Shown here: positions 16,357 through 24,979 of the stretch, one piece after another
Numbering within the stretch: position 1 is the stretch's first letter
How the letters are laid out: every line of letters starts with the position of its first letter
From: Tolypothrix sp. PCC 7712
GTDB taxonomy: Bacteria > Cyanobacteriota > Cyanobacteriia > Cyanobacteriales > Nostocaceae
Length of the DNA: 64,000 nt
Assembly (NCBI RefSeq): GCF_025860405.1
Contig: NZ_CP063785.1
Span: 6,635,390 to 6,699,389, forward strand
Reading direction: 5' to 3'
Notes under the pieces: model-generated
What the model saw: the letters and a program-made list of their open reading frames with translations, nothing else
Databases searched by the model: none
What the model was told of the DNA's origin: nothing
Made by a program: the position numbers and the translations under genes

Positions 16357-17727
16357 ATGAGTAAGAATTTACTGACCCTACCCCATCCCAATCCTGTAAC
16401 CGCTTTAGAAGAATACAGCAGTGATCATCTGGGATTTATGCAACGCTGCACCCAAGAATATGAAGGTATCGTTCCTCTAAAATTTGACGATCAATTGTTT
16501 TGTGTGTTGACCAATCCCGACTATATTACTCAAGTGTTAAAAGACAGACTTTTGTTTGTGAAAGCAAAAGACCTGCAAGTAATCAGTGGTGTACTAGGTA
16601 ATGGCTTGATCACCAGTGAGGGCGATTTTTGGTTACGACAACGACGACTAGCCCAACCAGTCTTTCACCAACAACAAATTAACAGCTATGCGGCGGTGAT
16701 GGTGGATTATGCCGAGCAAATGTTAAAAACTTGGCAAGGCGGTGAGGTGAAGGATATACAAGCAGCTATGATGCGCCTCAGCCTCAACATCGTTATGAAA
16801 ACTCTGTTTAATCAGGATGTCATGGATACAGCCGCAGTTAGTATTGACAATGCGCTAGTTGAAACCATGAACTGGTTTGAATATCAAGCAGCCAAAGAAG
16901 TCATGTCTGCACTGTCGGAAATTGAGGAGTTGCAACAAAACACCCAAGAGATTAGTGAAGAAGAGATTGAGAGACGTTACCAAAAAGCGATCGCTCTATT
17001 TGATGAAACAATATATGCCATCATTAAAGAGCGTCGCGCCAGTGGTAAAACAGGCAAAGATTTATTAGGAATGCTGATGCAAGTCGAAGATGCGGATGAT
17101 GGTAGCCGCATGACTGATAAACAATTGCGAGATGAAGCCGTAACATTAATTTTGGCAGGACATGAAACCACCGCTAACACCCTTTCTTGGACATTCATGC
17201 AATTGGCGCAAAATCCTGATGTCCGCGAAAAACTTAGTGCAGAACTCAAAACAGTGTTGAATGGACGCACACCCACCTTGGCTGATTTACCCCAGTTAAC
17301 CTACACCAATTGGGTGATTAAAGAATCCATGCGGCTGTATCCTCCTGTGACTGAAATTTCACGGGAAGTAACCCAAGATTGTGAAATTGGTGGCTATTTT
17401 ATCCCCAAAGGAACAAACATAATGTTTAGTCAATGGGCTATGCACCGCGACGCGCGTTATTTTTCCGCACCAGAATTATTTCAGCCAGAACGCTGGGCTA
17501 ATGACCTAGAAAAACAATTACCTCGTGGTGTGTATTTCCCCTTCGGTGATGGGCCTCGTGTTTGTATTGGTAAGAGTTTTGCCATGATGGAAGCAGTATT
17601 ATTACTAGCAACTATCGCCCAAAAATTTCAACTGGATCTTGTTAACGAGCAAAACATTGAACTTCAGATATCTATTACCCTCCGCGCTAGACACGGTATT
17701 CAATTTCTCTTGAAAGCAGTCGCATAG
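16357..17727 (+). CDS. Cytochrome P450
   Basis: 456 aa, soluble bacterial-type P450. Motifs: I-helix AGHETTA, K-helix ESMR, and heme loop FPFGDGPRVCIG with the proximal Cys; RRLAQPVFHQQQI near residue 95 resembles the CYP110-like enzymes of cyanobacteria. Likely oxidises a hydrophobic substrate such as a fatty acid or terpene with electrons from ferredoxin (inference). Start at the second ATG, 16357, because GGAG lies 9 nt upstream; the ATG at 16342 overlaps that site. Promoter and operators suggest control by the TetR at 20.5 kb. Confidence 0.95.
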   Translation: MSKNLLTLPHPNPVTALEEYSSDHLGFMQRCTQEYEGIVPLKFDDQLFCVLTNPDYITQVLKDRLLFVKAKDLQVISGVLGNGLITSEGDFWLRQRRLAQPVFHQQQINSYAAVMVDYAEQMLKTWQGGEVKDIQAAMMRLSLNIVMKTLFNQDVMDTAAVSIDNALVETMNWFEYQAAKEVMSALSEIEELQQNTQEISEEEIERRYQKAIALFDETIYAIIKERRASGKTGKDLLGMLMQVEDADDGSRMTDKQLRDEAVTLILAGHETTANTLSWTFMQLAQNPDVREKLSAELKTVLNGRTPTLADLPQLTYTNWVIKESMRLYPPVTEISREVTQDCEIGGYFIPKGTNIMFSQWAMHRDARYFSAPELFQPERWANDLEKQLPRGVYFPFGDGPRVCIGKSFAMMEAVLLLATIAQKFQLDLVNEQNIELQISITLRARHGIQFLLKAVA

Positions 17728-17764
17728 AATGTACTTCCAGATATCAGAAGTAGGTTGCCTTCAT

Positions 17765-17793
17765 AACCCCGACTTCTTCAAGAAATCGGGGTT
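17765..17793 (+). terminator. Hairpin terminator after P450
   Basis: AACCCCGACTTCTT pairs with AAGAAATCGGGGTT around a single-base loop, then ATATTTA. Weak U-run but stable stem, placed between two genes. Confidence 0.65.
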
Positions 17794-17828
17794 ATATTTA
17801 ACTTTAATGTTGTGGATAAACTGAAATT

Positions 17829-18491
17829 ATGCAGGACTTAATAGAGCAAGATAAGATGATTCCAACCAATAAAAATAATTCCGAAAGTATTCTATCTTTG
17901 GCACGCTTGAGTGATTCTATTTTTGCTTTTGCAATGGCTTTAATGGTAATTGCCTTTGACTTACCAGAAGATGCTAAAGGAATGACGGATGGTGATATCA
18001 ATGGGTTTTTATTTAGTCAGTTAAAACCGTTAGGAACTTATGCTATTACCTTTGTTTTAGTGGCAACTTATTGGATTTCTCATTCTCGGCAATTAAAGTA
18101 TTTAAAAATAACCGATGAAAACCATTTATGGATTTCTGTAGCGTATTTAATGGTCTTATTTTTAGTGCCTTTATCCAATGATTTAGTTATGACCTTTCCA
18201 GATAGTTTTCTGGTCAAAGTTTGGTTTAGCTTGGATATTGCTGCAATCGGGTTTATTTCGTGGATAAGTTGGTCTTATGCGACAGGCGATCGCAAACTAG
18301 TAGATAGTGATTTGGATGATGCGACAATTCGCTCCATAAAAATCAAAGCCTTAATCGAACCGATATGTGCATTGATTTCCATTGGAGTAGCATATATTAA
18401 CCAAGAGTTATGGGATTATTTTTGGGTGTTGCTGTTCTTTGCCTATTCTCCCTTAGAAAAATACTTTAATAAATCGGCTGAATTAGTGTGA
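17829..18491 (+). CDS. TMEM175 family (DUF1211) membrane protein
   Basis: 220 aa. After a short polar lead, RLSDSIFAFAMALMVIAFDLP (residues about 25-45) carries the FSD-like signature of the TMEM175/DUF1211 family, whose better-known members are potassium channels. Four to six hydrophobic segments follow (YAITFVLVATYWI, ISVAYLMVLFLVPL, AAIGFISWISWSY, DYFWVLLFFAYSP). Located in the inner membrane by prediction. Stands between the P450 and a GNAT gene on the same strand. Confidence 0.85.
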   Translation: MQDLIEQDKMIPTNKNNSESILSLARLSDSIFAFAMALMVIAFDLPEDAKGMTDGDINGFLFSQLKPLGTYAITFVLVATYWISHSRQLKYLKITDENHLWISVAYLMVLFLVPLSNDLVMTFPDSFLVKVWFSLDIAAIGFISWISWSYATGDRKLVDSDLDDATIRSIKIKALIEPICALISIGVAYINQELWDYFWVLLFFAYSPLEKYFNKSAELV

Positions 18492-18594
18492 TAAATCTGT
18501 CAGATTGAGGTAATCATCACCGCATCAATAGATAATCCCAATCGTGATGAAATTACGCAAGTCAAGAATTAATTGAATTTAGTAGGAGCTTTTT

Positions 18595-19263
18595 ATGACA
18601 ACTCACAGAAATACATCTCAAGATTTTTCAACCATCAAAAAAAATATGCCAGACTATACCATAATTAAACTCAATCAAAATCAGATCCAAGATGGCGCAC
18701 GAGTATTAGGTCAAGCATTTATTCAAGACCCATTTCTATCATACTTTCTCCCAGAAAAACATCAGCAGAGAATAGATGCAGTTGAGTGGATTTCTCGCAC
18801 AGTATTGTGTTATTATCAACGCTCCGAGGAAATTTATATAACCAATCATGGCATCAAAGGAGTTGCGGTTTGGACACCACCAGAATACTCCAGCGATAGT
18901 ATATTACAATGGTTGCAAGCTGGATTAATTGCCCTACCACAAAAAATTGGTGTTCGCAAAATGGTAGATTTTTTATCCGCCAATCAAAAAGTAGATAAAT
19001 ACCATCGAACAATTATGAAAACACCACATTGGTATTTGAAGATGCTTGGTGTTTCTCCAGATTTTCAAAATCAAGGTGTGGGACAAAAGCTGCTACAACC
19101 TGTACTCAATCGAGCAGATAAAGAAGGTTTTACTTGTTATTTAGAAACTTCCACACCATCAGGAGTACGTTTTTATCAAAGACAAGGATTTGTCGTTGTG
19201 GATAGCGACAAACTATTACAAGATAATCTGCAATTGTGGTTCATGAAACGCGAACCACAATAA
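18595..19263 (+). CDS. GNAT family N-acetyltransferase
   Basis: 222 aa. The C-terminal half has the acetyl-CoA site: YLKMLGVSPDFQNQGVGQKLLQPVLNRA (Q/RxxGxG/A pattern as QNQGVGQ), then CYLETSTPSGVRFYQRQGFVV, the usual GNAT beta4-alpha5 ending. The N-terminal half matches acyltransferases with a VWTPPE motif, often annotated as MPR-type GNATs. Substrate unknown. RBS AGGAG 8 nt before ATG 18595. Confidence 0.9.
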   Translation: MTTHRNTSQDFSTIKKNMPDYTIIKLNQNQIQDGARVLGQAFIQDPFLSYFLPEKHQQRIDAVEWISRTVLCYYQRSEEIYITNHGIKGVAVWTPPEYSSDSILQWLQAGLIALPQKIGVRKMVDFLSANQKVDKYHRTIMKTPHWYLKMLGVSPDFQNQGVGQKLLQPVLNRADKEGFTCYLETSTPSGVRFYQRQGFVVVDSDKLLQDNLQLWFMKREPQ

Positions 19264-19321
19264 GAATATCTGTGTTGGCGTTGCTTATTACTCGATTAAT
19301 TTCATGCTGAAACATTAGTCT

Positions 19322-19439
19322 TGTAGTGGCGTAGCAAGCCTAAAATAGTGCCAATATTTAGTCTTTGTGGGACGGGCAATAAGCCCATCCCATAAGATAA
19401 TTTTAATACAACATTTAATGTTTTCCACGCCACTACTTA
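19322..19439. repeat. MITE-like inverted repeat with inner hairpin
   Basis: Outer arms TGTAGTGGCGTAG and CACGCCACTAC pair; inside, GGGACGGGC and AGCCCATCCC form a second hairpin. No coding content. Confidence 0.6.
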
Positions 19440-19492
19440 ATATTTACTGTTACCTGTTTGCTTTTAAAAAAATTGTGAGGTAAATAAAATAG

Positions 19493-20536
19493 ATGTTAGC
19501 AAATTTGAATCTCCCCCGTTGGACAGTTTGGGGCTTGGTGATTCCGGTACTATTTCTTAATTTGTGGTTGTTACAAATTATCTCCCAGCAATTACAACCA
19601 ATACCCAATATTTTATTAGTTGCTGGTTTACTAGCTTTTCTCTTAAATTTTCCCATTAGTTATCTTGAAAAACGGGGTGTAAGCCGAGTTTGGTCTGTAT
19701 TGCTAGTTTTAATAATTGCCGTCACAGCCTTTTTGATTCTGGGTTTTGGTGTTGCGCCTCTTGGATATCAACAACTAATTGAATTTGGCGATCGCCTACC
19801 AGCATTAATAGACCAAGGACAAAGACAACTCCAAGAAATCCACATCGATACACCCCTAGCAGGCTTATCCTTTGATGCTGCTAACCTGATTACAGAAGTT
19901 ACCAATAAAGTTACCCAAAGTCTAGAATCTTTACCCAGTCAAATTGTAGATTTTATCTTTGGTGTCTTTGATAGTACGCTGAATTTACTGATTACAATAG
20001 TCCTCACTATACTCTTAATTTTCAACGGTTCTACTCTGTGGAATGTACTGTTTAAACTATTCCCAAAACCTTGGAATATCAAATTACCATCTCTGATTCA
20101 GCAGAGTTTCCAAAACTACTTTGCTGGACAAGCAACTTTAGCAATGATTGAAGGTGCTGCACTCATCGCTTTGTTCTTAGTTTTTCAAATTCCCTTCGGA
20201 TTATTATTTGGCATAGTGATTGGGATAGCCAGCTTTATACCTTTTGGTGGAACTGTGACAGTATCCCTAATTCTTCCCATACTTGCTATCCAAAATATTT
20301 GGTTAGCAGTTAAGTTATTAGTAATAGTGGTGTTGGTAGGACAGATTAACGAAACTATTGTTGCGCCGCGTTTAATGGGTCAAATGACTGGCGTAAATCC
20401 TGCGGTCATTTTTATTTCTCTGCTGTGTGGCGCAAAATTAGGTGGAGTGTTAGGAATTCTGCTGGCTGTACCCCTAACCAGTTTGTTGAAAAGATTTGCA
20501 GAACCCTGGATAGAGGTTGCGTCAAAGTTTAGCTAG
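19493..20536 (+). CDS. AI-2E family transporter (PerM-like)
   Basis: 347 aa integral membrane protein. Two N-terminal helices (WGLVIPVLFLNLWLLQII, ILLVAGLLAFLLNFP), a PISYLEKRGVSRVWSVLLV loop, an amphipathic middle and the family C-terminal signature GIVIGIASFIPFGGTVTV … PRLMGQMTGVNPAVIFISLLCGAKLGGVLGILLAVPL. Family members export small molecules or ions; substrate unknown. The 3' end overlaps the convergent tetR gene by 8 bp. A second member of the family is at the right window end (63.1 kb). Confidence 0.95.
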   Translation: MLANLNLPRWTVWGLVIPVLFLNLWLLQIISQQLQPIPNILLVAGLLAFLLNFPISYLEKRGVSRVWSVLLVLIIAVTAFLILGFGVAPLGYQQLIEFGDRLPALIDQGQRQLQEIHIDTPLAGLSFDAANLITEVTNKVTQSLESLPSQIVDFIFGVFDSTLNLLITIVLTILLIFNGSTLWNVLFKLFPKPWNIKLPSLIQQSFQNYFAGQATLAMIEGAALIALFLVFQIPFGLLFGIVIGIASFIPFGGTVTVSLILPILAIQNIWLAVKLLVIVVLVGQINETIVAPRLMGQMTGVNPAVIFISLLCGAKLGGVLGILLAVPLTSLLKRFAEPWIEVASKFS

Positions 20537-21179
20537 ACATGATATCAGACGGGAAATAGCTTTGCAGATAACTTAAAGCTAACCGTTTGGTTTCTGCTAT
20601 CAATCTCTGTTGAAATGTTGTCTCTTGACTAAGAGATAACCATAGTAATGTGCCGATCGCTTTGACTAAAATAAAGGCGATCGCTTCATAGTCTGCTGTC
20701 TCTAACCCTGCTGCCCGTTTAGCTAGTAAACTGGCTAAATCTTGCATCAATTGAGTATCCATCACCTCTTCGACAGCTTGTAATTCGGGCATTGTACTCT
20801 GGAGTGCCATAAAAATGGCGTAGTAACCAGGATTATCCGAGAAATGCTGGGCGGTGATATCAATTAATTGTTCTACCAGAACCTCTAAGGGCAGATTGGC
20901 TAATTCAGGATTATCCAGCACTGCCAACTTTTGATGAATATTTTCTTCATGACGCAAAGCGAGTGCCTGCATGATTGCAGATTTGTCAGGAAAAAATTGA
21001 TATAGTGACCCAATCGGAACTTTAGCACCAGAGGCGATCGCATTGGTTGTGGTTGCAGCATAGCCTTGAGTAATAAACAGTTCTTCTGCTACATCCAAAA
21101 TTCGATTGACTCGTTCCTGACTACGAGCTTGTCTGGGTTTGCGGCGCATTCCACTTGCGGCTGATGGGCTTTCAGTCAT
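20529..21179 (-). CDS. TetR family transcriptional regulator
   Basis: 216 aa. N-terminal helix-turn-helix: RSQERVNRILDVAEELFITQGYAATTTNAIASGAKVPIGSLYQFFPDKSAIMQAL, a textbook TetR domain, then an all-helical ligand domain. I place the start at ATG 21179 (MTESPSAASG), which has AAGG upstream; the ATG at 21221 lies inside the palindromic operator. It is divergent from the P450 remnant and its operators resemble those at the P450 promoter, so it probably represses the P450 and itself (inference). Confidence 0.93.
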   Translation of the reverse strand: MTESPSAASGMRRKPRQARSQERVNRILDVAEELFITQGYAATTTNAIASGAKVPIGSLYQFFPDKSAIMQALALRHEENIHQKLAVLDNPELANLPLEVLVEQLIDITAQHFSDNPGYYAIFMALQSTMPELQAVEEVMDTQLMQDLASLLAKRAAGLETADYEAIAFILVKAIGTLLWLSLSQETTFQQRLIAETKRLALSYLQSYFPSDIMSS

Positions 21180-21206
21180 AGTTACCTTTCTGGCTTTGGT
21201 AAATAC

Positions 21207-21279
21207 ATGAGCATTGCTCATATTTATCTTGACAAAATATGATCAATAATCCTATTTTGTAAATATGAGCAATACTCGT
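21207..21279. promoter_or_regulatory. Divergent promoter region with TetR operators
   Basis: Perfect 15-bp palindrome ATGAGCATTGCTCAT at 21207-21221, -35 TTGACA at 21229-21234, -10 TATTTT at 21253-21258 (18-bp spacer), second dyad ATGAGCAATACTCGT at 21265-21279. The layout copies the P450 promoter at 16.28 kb. Confidence 0.75.
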
Positions 21280-21312
21280 ATTTTAACCTAGTTCCTAATG
21301 GAGAATCTTTCA

Positions 21313-21534
21313 ATGAGTCAGAATTTAATCACCCGATCTCGTCGCGAGCCAGCGATCGCGATCGCCCTGCTCGACGAAACAGTATATGCCATGATCGACC
21401 ATCGGCGCTTAAGTGGAACAATCGCCAGCCATCTGGGATTACAGATGCAGGGTGATCTGACAGAGAATGATAGTCCCACAGCAAAATACAGTTCAGTTAA
21501 GGAAACTTATGTCCTCAGTAGGAAGAGGATGTAA
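21313..21534 (+). pseudogene. Cytochrome P450 remnant with internal deletion
   Basis: Starts MSQNLITRSR like the P450 at 16357 (MSKNLLTLPH), then jumps to AIALLDETVYAMIDHRRLSG, which matches the P450 segment AIALFDETIYAIIKERRASG about 200 residues further on; then the frame is lost to RKRM and stop. Even the leader ATGGAGaatcTTtcaATGAGT matches. So it is a second P450 gene that kept its promoter and start but lost the rest, including all heme motifs. Confidence 0.8.
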
Positions 21535-21814
21535 GAGAACAAAAAAAGGCTGATTTGCACCTATGATGAAACAAGCTCGTTGTTTTAAGTGGTTACACAA
21601 AATTTAGGGATGAAACCCTTATCTAGACTTGAAAATCATCTGTAAATAATTATGTGGGATTATTTATGACCCCTCCACCCCTTGCAATTCCTGTCTGAAT
21701 TTTACTCAGCGTATCCCTAAAAGAGTTGTACCCAATTAAAATAGAAAGTAAAAGGTAAATATTTAAATTTAACGTAGTAACAAAAACAAAAAACTACCTT
21801 TTTGAGAAAACTGT

Positions 21815-22207
21815 ATGAAGCATTCATTGTTAGTTAAATCAGGGCTACTATTTATTGTCTTAGCAACAGAATTCGTCATTTCTTCTGCTGTGAGAGCCAA
21901 TATAAGTGAAACGATACTTCAAAACCAACCGCAGCTAGAACAAGAAAGCCAAAACTTGGCAAAACAATCATCTTCTCAAAAACTATGGCAAAACTTTAGG
22001 CAGCAGCAAGATGAACGAATGCTCCGACAGCAACAACGATTTGAACAATTTAGATTGCAAAATCAACTAAATCCACAACAACCACATGGACAACTTAGAC
22101 TACAAAATCAATTAAGACAGCAACCGTTTGAACAATTCCAACTAAATCAACAAAGACAGCAAATGGAAACATTGAAACTCCAACAGCAACTTAGACAACA
22201 GCAGTAA
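21815..22207 (+). CDS. Secreted Gln-rich low-complexity protein
   Basis: 130 aa. Signal peptide: KHSLLVKSGLLFIVLATEFVISSAVRA, likely cleaved after AVRA. The mature part is mostly Q, R, L and N with a loose RLQNQL/RQQ/FEQFQL repeat, giving a helical or disordered chain of about 100 residues. Presumably exported to the periplasm. No family recognised. Moderate confidence that it is expressed: signal peptide plus sustained bias favour a real gene. Confidence 0.65.
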   Translation: MKHSLLVKSGLLFIVLATEFVISSAVRANISETILQNQPQLEQESQNLAKQSSSQKLWQNFRQQQDERMLRQQQRFEQFRLQNQLNPQQPHGQLRLQNQLRQQPFEQFQLNQQRQQMETLKLQQQLRQQQ

Positions 22208-22401
22208 TGTGTTGCAAATTTGGGGATATCAATTCAGTAGAGTGCGTTATGCCATAGGTTAACGCACTCTACAATTCTAGGATTGGATGATGATTGAAAA
22301 TTGTTTGTGTGTAAACCTTAGCTTATTTAGACTGTTCTATATTTGCTTAAGCTTCTAGTTAATTATACTGAGTTTTGTGATGAAATACAGAAGAGTGGGG
22401 G

Positions 22402-22506
22402 TAATACTACTCGGTTAAGTATTTTGAACTCAAAATTGGTTAAGGGTTAAGGGTTTTTTCTTTCCCTTGAACCATTCACCTTTTTTCCCTTAACCGACAA
22501 GTATTG
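22402..22506 (-). repeat. CAATACT-family MITE-like repeat (inverted copy)
   Basis: Starts AATACTACTCGGTTAAG, contains TTTTGAACTCAAAATTGGTT, and ends CTTAACCGACAAGTATTG. It is the reverse complement type of 30086-30211 and 16056-16225, so it forms long-range inverted pairs with both. Confidence 0.8.
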
Positions 22507-22964
22507 AGTGTGGGGCTGTTGCCAAAGCTAAAAAAATTATTAAACAGCTACCTAAGCAAAATTAGGTAAAAGTTGGGTAGATCTCCCCTAGCTTTCAGCA
22601 AAGAATTGAGCGAAGATAGTTACATAGATAAAAGCGCTGGCAAAGATTTATAGCTGGCATTTAATAAATGGTTTAAGAAGCGAAGCCCTGAATTTATTTC
22701 GGGGCTTTGTTAGTTTTAACTATATAAGCAAGATAGAGATTCCTTTAAATAGATGCTTGACTATTTCAGCCTGAAAATGCAAATTATTCTAAGTGGAAAA
22801 GAAACTATTAATTGATAAATATATTACTATTAAGTATTGGTAATTTTTTAAATCAAACTATAGGAATCTGATTTGATTTCTGAAAAAATATCAATAATAT
22901 AGCCCAATACGCTTGGGTTAAGCTCATTAGTGATTGATTTGTCACTTATTAAAAAAGCCAGAAG

Positions 22965-23190
22965 AATTGGGGGATTCTCCCCCAAACCCCCGATTGGGTG
23001 ACGGTTGCGTCCCCCAAACCCCCTCCAAAATGATTATTCTGTTTTTTTGTTGAGTAACTAGTTTTTTGGTTTTGTGATCAATTAATTTTCTTGACTGAAC
23101 TGTATTTTAATATAGCCGTAACGCACGAGAAGCTTTTTTCAGTGGAGAAGCTGTTAAAAGAACTAGTACAGCACGGCGTAAATAAACAGA
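22965..23190. repeat. Repeat segment, inverted partner of 31319-31440
   Basis: Shares GCCAGAAGAATTGGGGG, ACGGTTGCGTCCCCCAAACC, CCCTCCAAAAT, TTGAGTAACTAGT and GGCGTAAATAAACAGACCAT with 31319-31440, in the opposite orientation. Here two insertions split the blocks. A shorter relative is at about 60590-60640. Confidence 0.7.
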
Positions 23191-23385
23191 CCATTCAAAA
23201 TCAACAAAACCCTTATTATGTCTTAATTTTGAATTTTGAATTTTGAATTCCGCCTTGCGGTACTAGTGTGAAAATTTTAGCTGCAAGTATCTCTGTGCTT
23301 GAACGTAGCGTTGTGTAAGTCGTTCACTGCTAACAGAAAAATTCCACCCAAGAAATAACCTAAAAACATCGCTACAGAATGTTTT

Positions 23386-23652
23386 ATGAGTTCAACACAT
23401 TCTCAAAAAGTGCTAAAAATGCTCAATGACAAGTTACTCGCAGCTTATGAAAGATACTACGGGGACTTGAAGGTTGGGAATATGTCTCCAGAAGAGTTCA
23501 TTAAAACCTATGGGCGCATTGAGGATAGGGTTAATGGCAATTTAAAGGTAGGAGTGATAATTCCTGACGAGTCCACTTCAACTTTCTCTACGAACTCAGC
23601 CAACGCCGATCGCAGTTCTGAATCATCCAGCGATTCCCAAAATGTAGCCTGA
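23386..23652 (+). CDS. Small hypothetical protein, antisense-overlapping the recombinase 3' end
   Basis: 88 aa. The first 45 residues (MSSTHSQKVLKMLNDKLLAA, YGDLKVGNMSPEEF) look like a genuine small helical protein and lie outside the recombinase gene. The rest (from 23508) is antisense to the recombinase C-terminus and is Ser-rich, as shadow frames often are. It may be a real gene that overlaps its neighbour convergently by 145 bp, or a gene whose end was replaced. Not recognised. Confidence 0.35.
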   Translation: MSSTHSQKVLKMLNDKLLAAYERYYGDLKVGNMSPEEFIKTYGRIEDRVNGNLKVGVIIPDESTSTFSTNSANADRSSESSSDSQNVA

Positions 23653-24914
23653 GAAGCGATCGCTATTTTTCGCTTGGCATTTTCAAAAGCATCCCTATCA
23701 ACAATTCTAGTGGGTGTTGATAGGGTGTTAATTGTCGCCTCGATTTTGGCGATCGCTTCCATGATATCGGGGTTAGAACTGCGAAGTCCCCGCAGCACGG
23801 ATAATTCATTGGTGAACTTGTCAATGTCTTTGGTATTCACCACCTGCATTGTTGTTGACTGAGTTTCTAGATGTTCGATTAAATGGGGTGCATTTTCACA
23901 TAAAGTTGCGATCGTCTGGGCGATGATTTCCCGCAGTCGGGTACATTTGGAGTTTTCGCAGTGATATTTTCCCGGTTTGTTGTAATTAACGCAGCGAATG
24001 TACTCAACTTTAGTTTTATGGCGGGAAAAGTTACGATACATACTGCCGCTACAATGGGCGCATTTAATTAAGCCTGCGAGTGGATAATCGCCACGGGTGG
24101 ATGTTGCAGAACTGCGATACTTCTTATTTTCTGACAGCTTGCGTTGGATAGCTTCTACTGTGGCGGCGGTAATTAAGGCTTCGTGGGTGTTGAAATTAAT
24201 AATTGGTTCTCGATTAACGCCTTTCTTTTTGCGGAAAAAATAAGCTGTATGCCCTTGCAGTGCGGGGTTTTTCACCCAATCTCGCAAACCAGCGATGCTA
24301 AAAACTATTTCATATTCGGTGTAAATATAATCGCAAACATCCTTAAGCGATCGCATCGACAGGGTTAAGTCGATAATTATCTTAGCTAACTCAAAGTAAC
24401 TCTTCCCTGATTGGGGGTGAATATTATTATTAGGGGTTAACCGCTGATTTTCATCTTTTGCATATCCGAAGGGGGGAACGCAATATTTTAATTGCTGGCG
24501 AAAATAATTATTTCCGTGGCGAATCCGTTGGGATAACAGCCTGGATTCAAATTCTGCTAACCCCGACATTTGATTAATACTAAACCAACCAAAGGGGGAA
24601 TTGGGGTCAACGGGTGCATCCAATATCCGCAGATTGACATTATGCTTCACGAAAACATCGATCGCTTTATGGATAGTAATCACACTTCTACCCAAGCGAT
24701 CGACGCGAGTGATGATAATTTCATCAACTTGGTTTTGTTGTACCAACTTCAGCAACTCGTTATACTGTTTTCTCTCATCGTTGCGTCCTGACTCGATATC
24801 TATTAAAACTTCCGTTGCACCCGCTGCTTTTAATCTGGCTACTTGCTGATTTAGTGCGTCAAATTCCTCAGCTTGTTCTTGTGTACTCACGCGGGCGTAA
24901 CCGTAAACTTTCAT
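23508..24914 (-). CDS. Large serine recombinase (XisF-like), at the nifE junction
   Basis: 468 aa. Resolvase domain first (VYGYARVSTQEQ with catalytic Ser10 and Arg8; IITRVDRLGRSV), then the Recombinase domain (VCDYIYTEYEIVFSIAGLRDWVKNPALQGH), a zinc ribbon (LIKCAHCSGSMY … CVNYNKPGKYHCEN) and a coiled-coil tail. Large serine recombinases cut and rejoin attP/attB, as XisF does for the fdxN element. Its ATG is 57 bp from the nifE core at 24971 and the gene runs in the same direction as nifE, so it most likely serves the nifE sites. Confidence 0.93.
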   Translation of the reverse strand: MKVYGYARVSTQEQAEEFDALNQQVARLKAAGATEVLIDIESGRNDERKQYNELLKLVQQNQVDEIIITRVDRLGRSVITIHKAIDVFVKHNVNLRILDAPVDPNSPFGWFSINQMSGLAEFESRLLSQRIRHGNNYFRQQLKYCVPPFGYAKDENQRLTPNNNIHPQSGKSYFELAKIIIDLTLSMRSLKDVCDYIYTEYEIVFSIAGLRDWVKNPALQGHTAYFFRKKKGVNREPIINFNTHEALITAATVEAIQRKLSENKKYRSSATSTRGDYPLAGLIKCAHCSGSMYRNFSRHKTKVEYIRCVNYNKPGKYHCENSKCTRLREIIAQTIATLCENAPHLIEHLETQSTTMQVVNTKDIDKFTNELSVLRGLRSSNPDIMEAIAKIEATINTLSTPTRIVDRDAFENAKRKIAIASQATFWESLDDSELRSALAEFVEKVEVDSSGIITPTFKLPLTLSSMRP

Positions 24915-24954
24915 GGGAATCCATTCAAATCAGTCGGAAAATCATATCATCAGC

Positions 24955-24979
24955 GGTGTTGTTGAAAGTGTTCAGGTTC
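24955..24979 (-). other. nifE junction 1 (attL-like): core GAACCTGAA plus element half-site
   Basis: On the minus strand: core GAACCTGAA (24979-24971), half-site AACACTTTCAACAACACC (24972-24955). The same core recurs at 35128-35136, before the nifE 3' segment, with a half-site that is its inverted repeat (15 of 18). Here NifE reading frame ends six codons after the core (HFQQHR, stop). Confidence 0.85.

Larger units (their letters stand above)
22208..23385. other. Gene-poor, repeat-rich spacer in the left arm
   Basis: Holds a REP-like hairpin (GTAGAGTGCGTTA / TTAACGCACTCTAC at 22237-22272), a CAATACT-family repeat (22402-22506), an orphan terminator-like hairpin AAGCCCTGAA / TTCGGGGCTT (22683-22707), and a 22965-23190 segment shared in inverted orientation with 31319-31440. 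No convincing gene. Confidence 0.6.
16013..24970. mobile_element. Interruption DNA between nifK 5' part and the inverted block (left arm)
   Basis: About 9.0 kb bounded by the nifK junction at 16007-16012 and the nifE junction at 24971-24979. Carries P450, TMEM175-like, GNAT, AI-2E permease, TetR, P450 remnant, Gln-rich secreted protein and a serine recombinase whose start is near the nifE junction. Its two ends therefore match different target genes, so on its own it is not a complete excisable element. It is one half of the arrangement described in the findings. Confidence 0.85.

Noticed and set aside
22507..22563. In-frame tail GAVAKAKKIIKQLPKQN followed by a stop, as the end of a broken gene
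   Set aside because: Only about 17 codons follow the MITE, with no homologous 5' part in the window; cannot be told from chance.
22560..22710. Small RNA ending at the orphan hairpin 22683-22707
   Set aside because: No promoter or known RNA structure identified upstream; recorded only as a hairpin.
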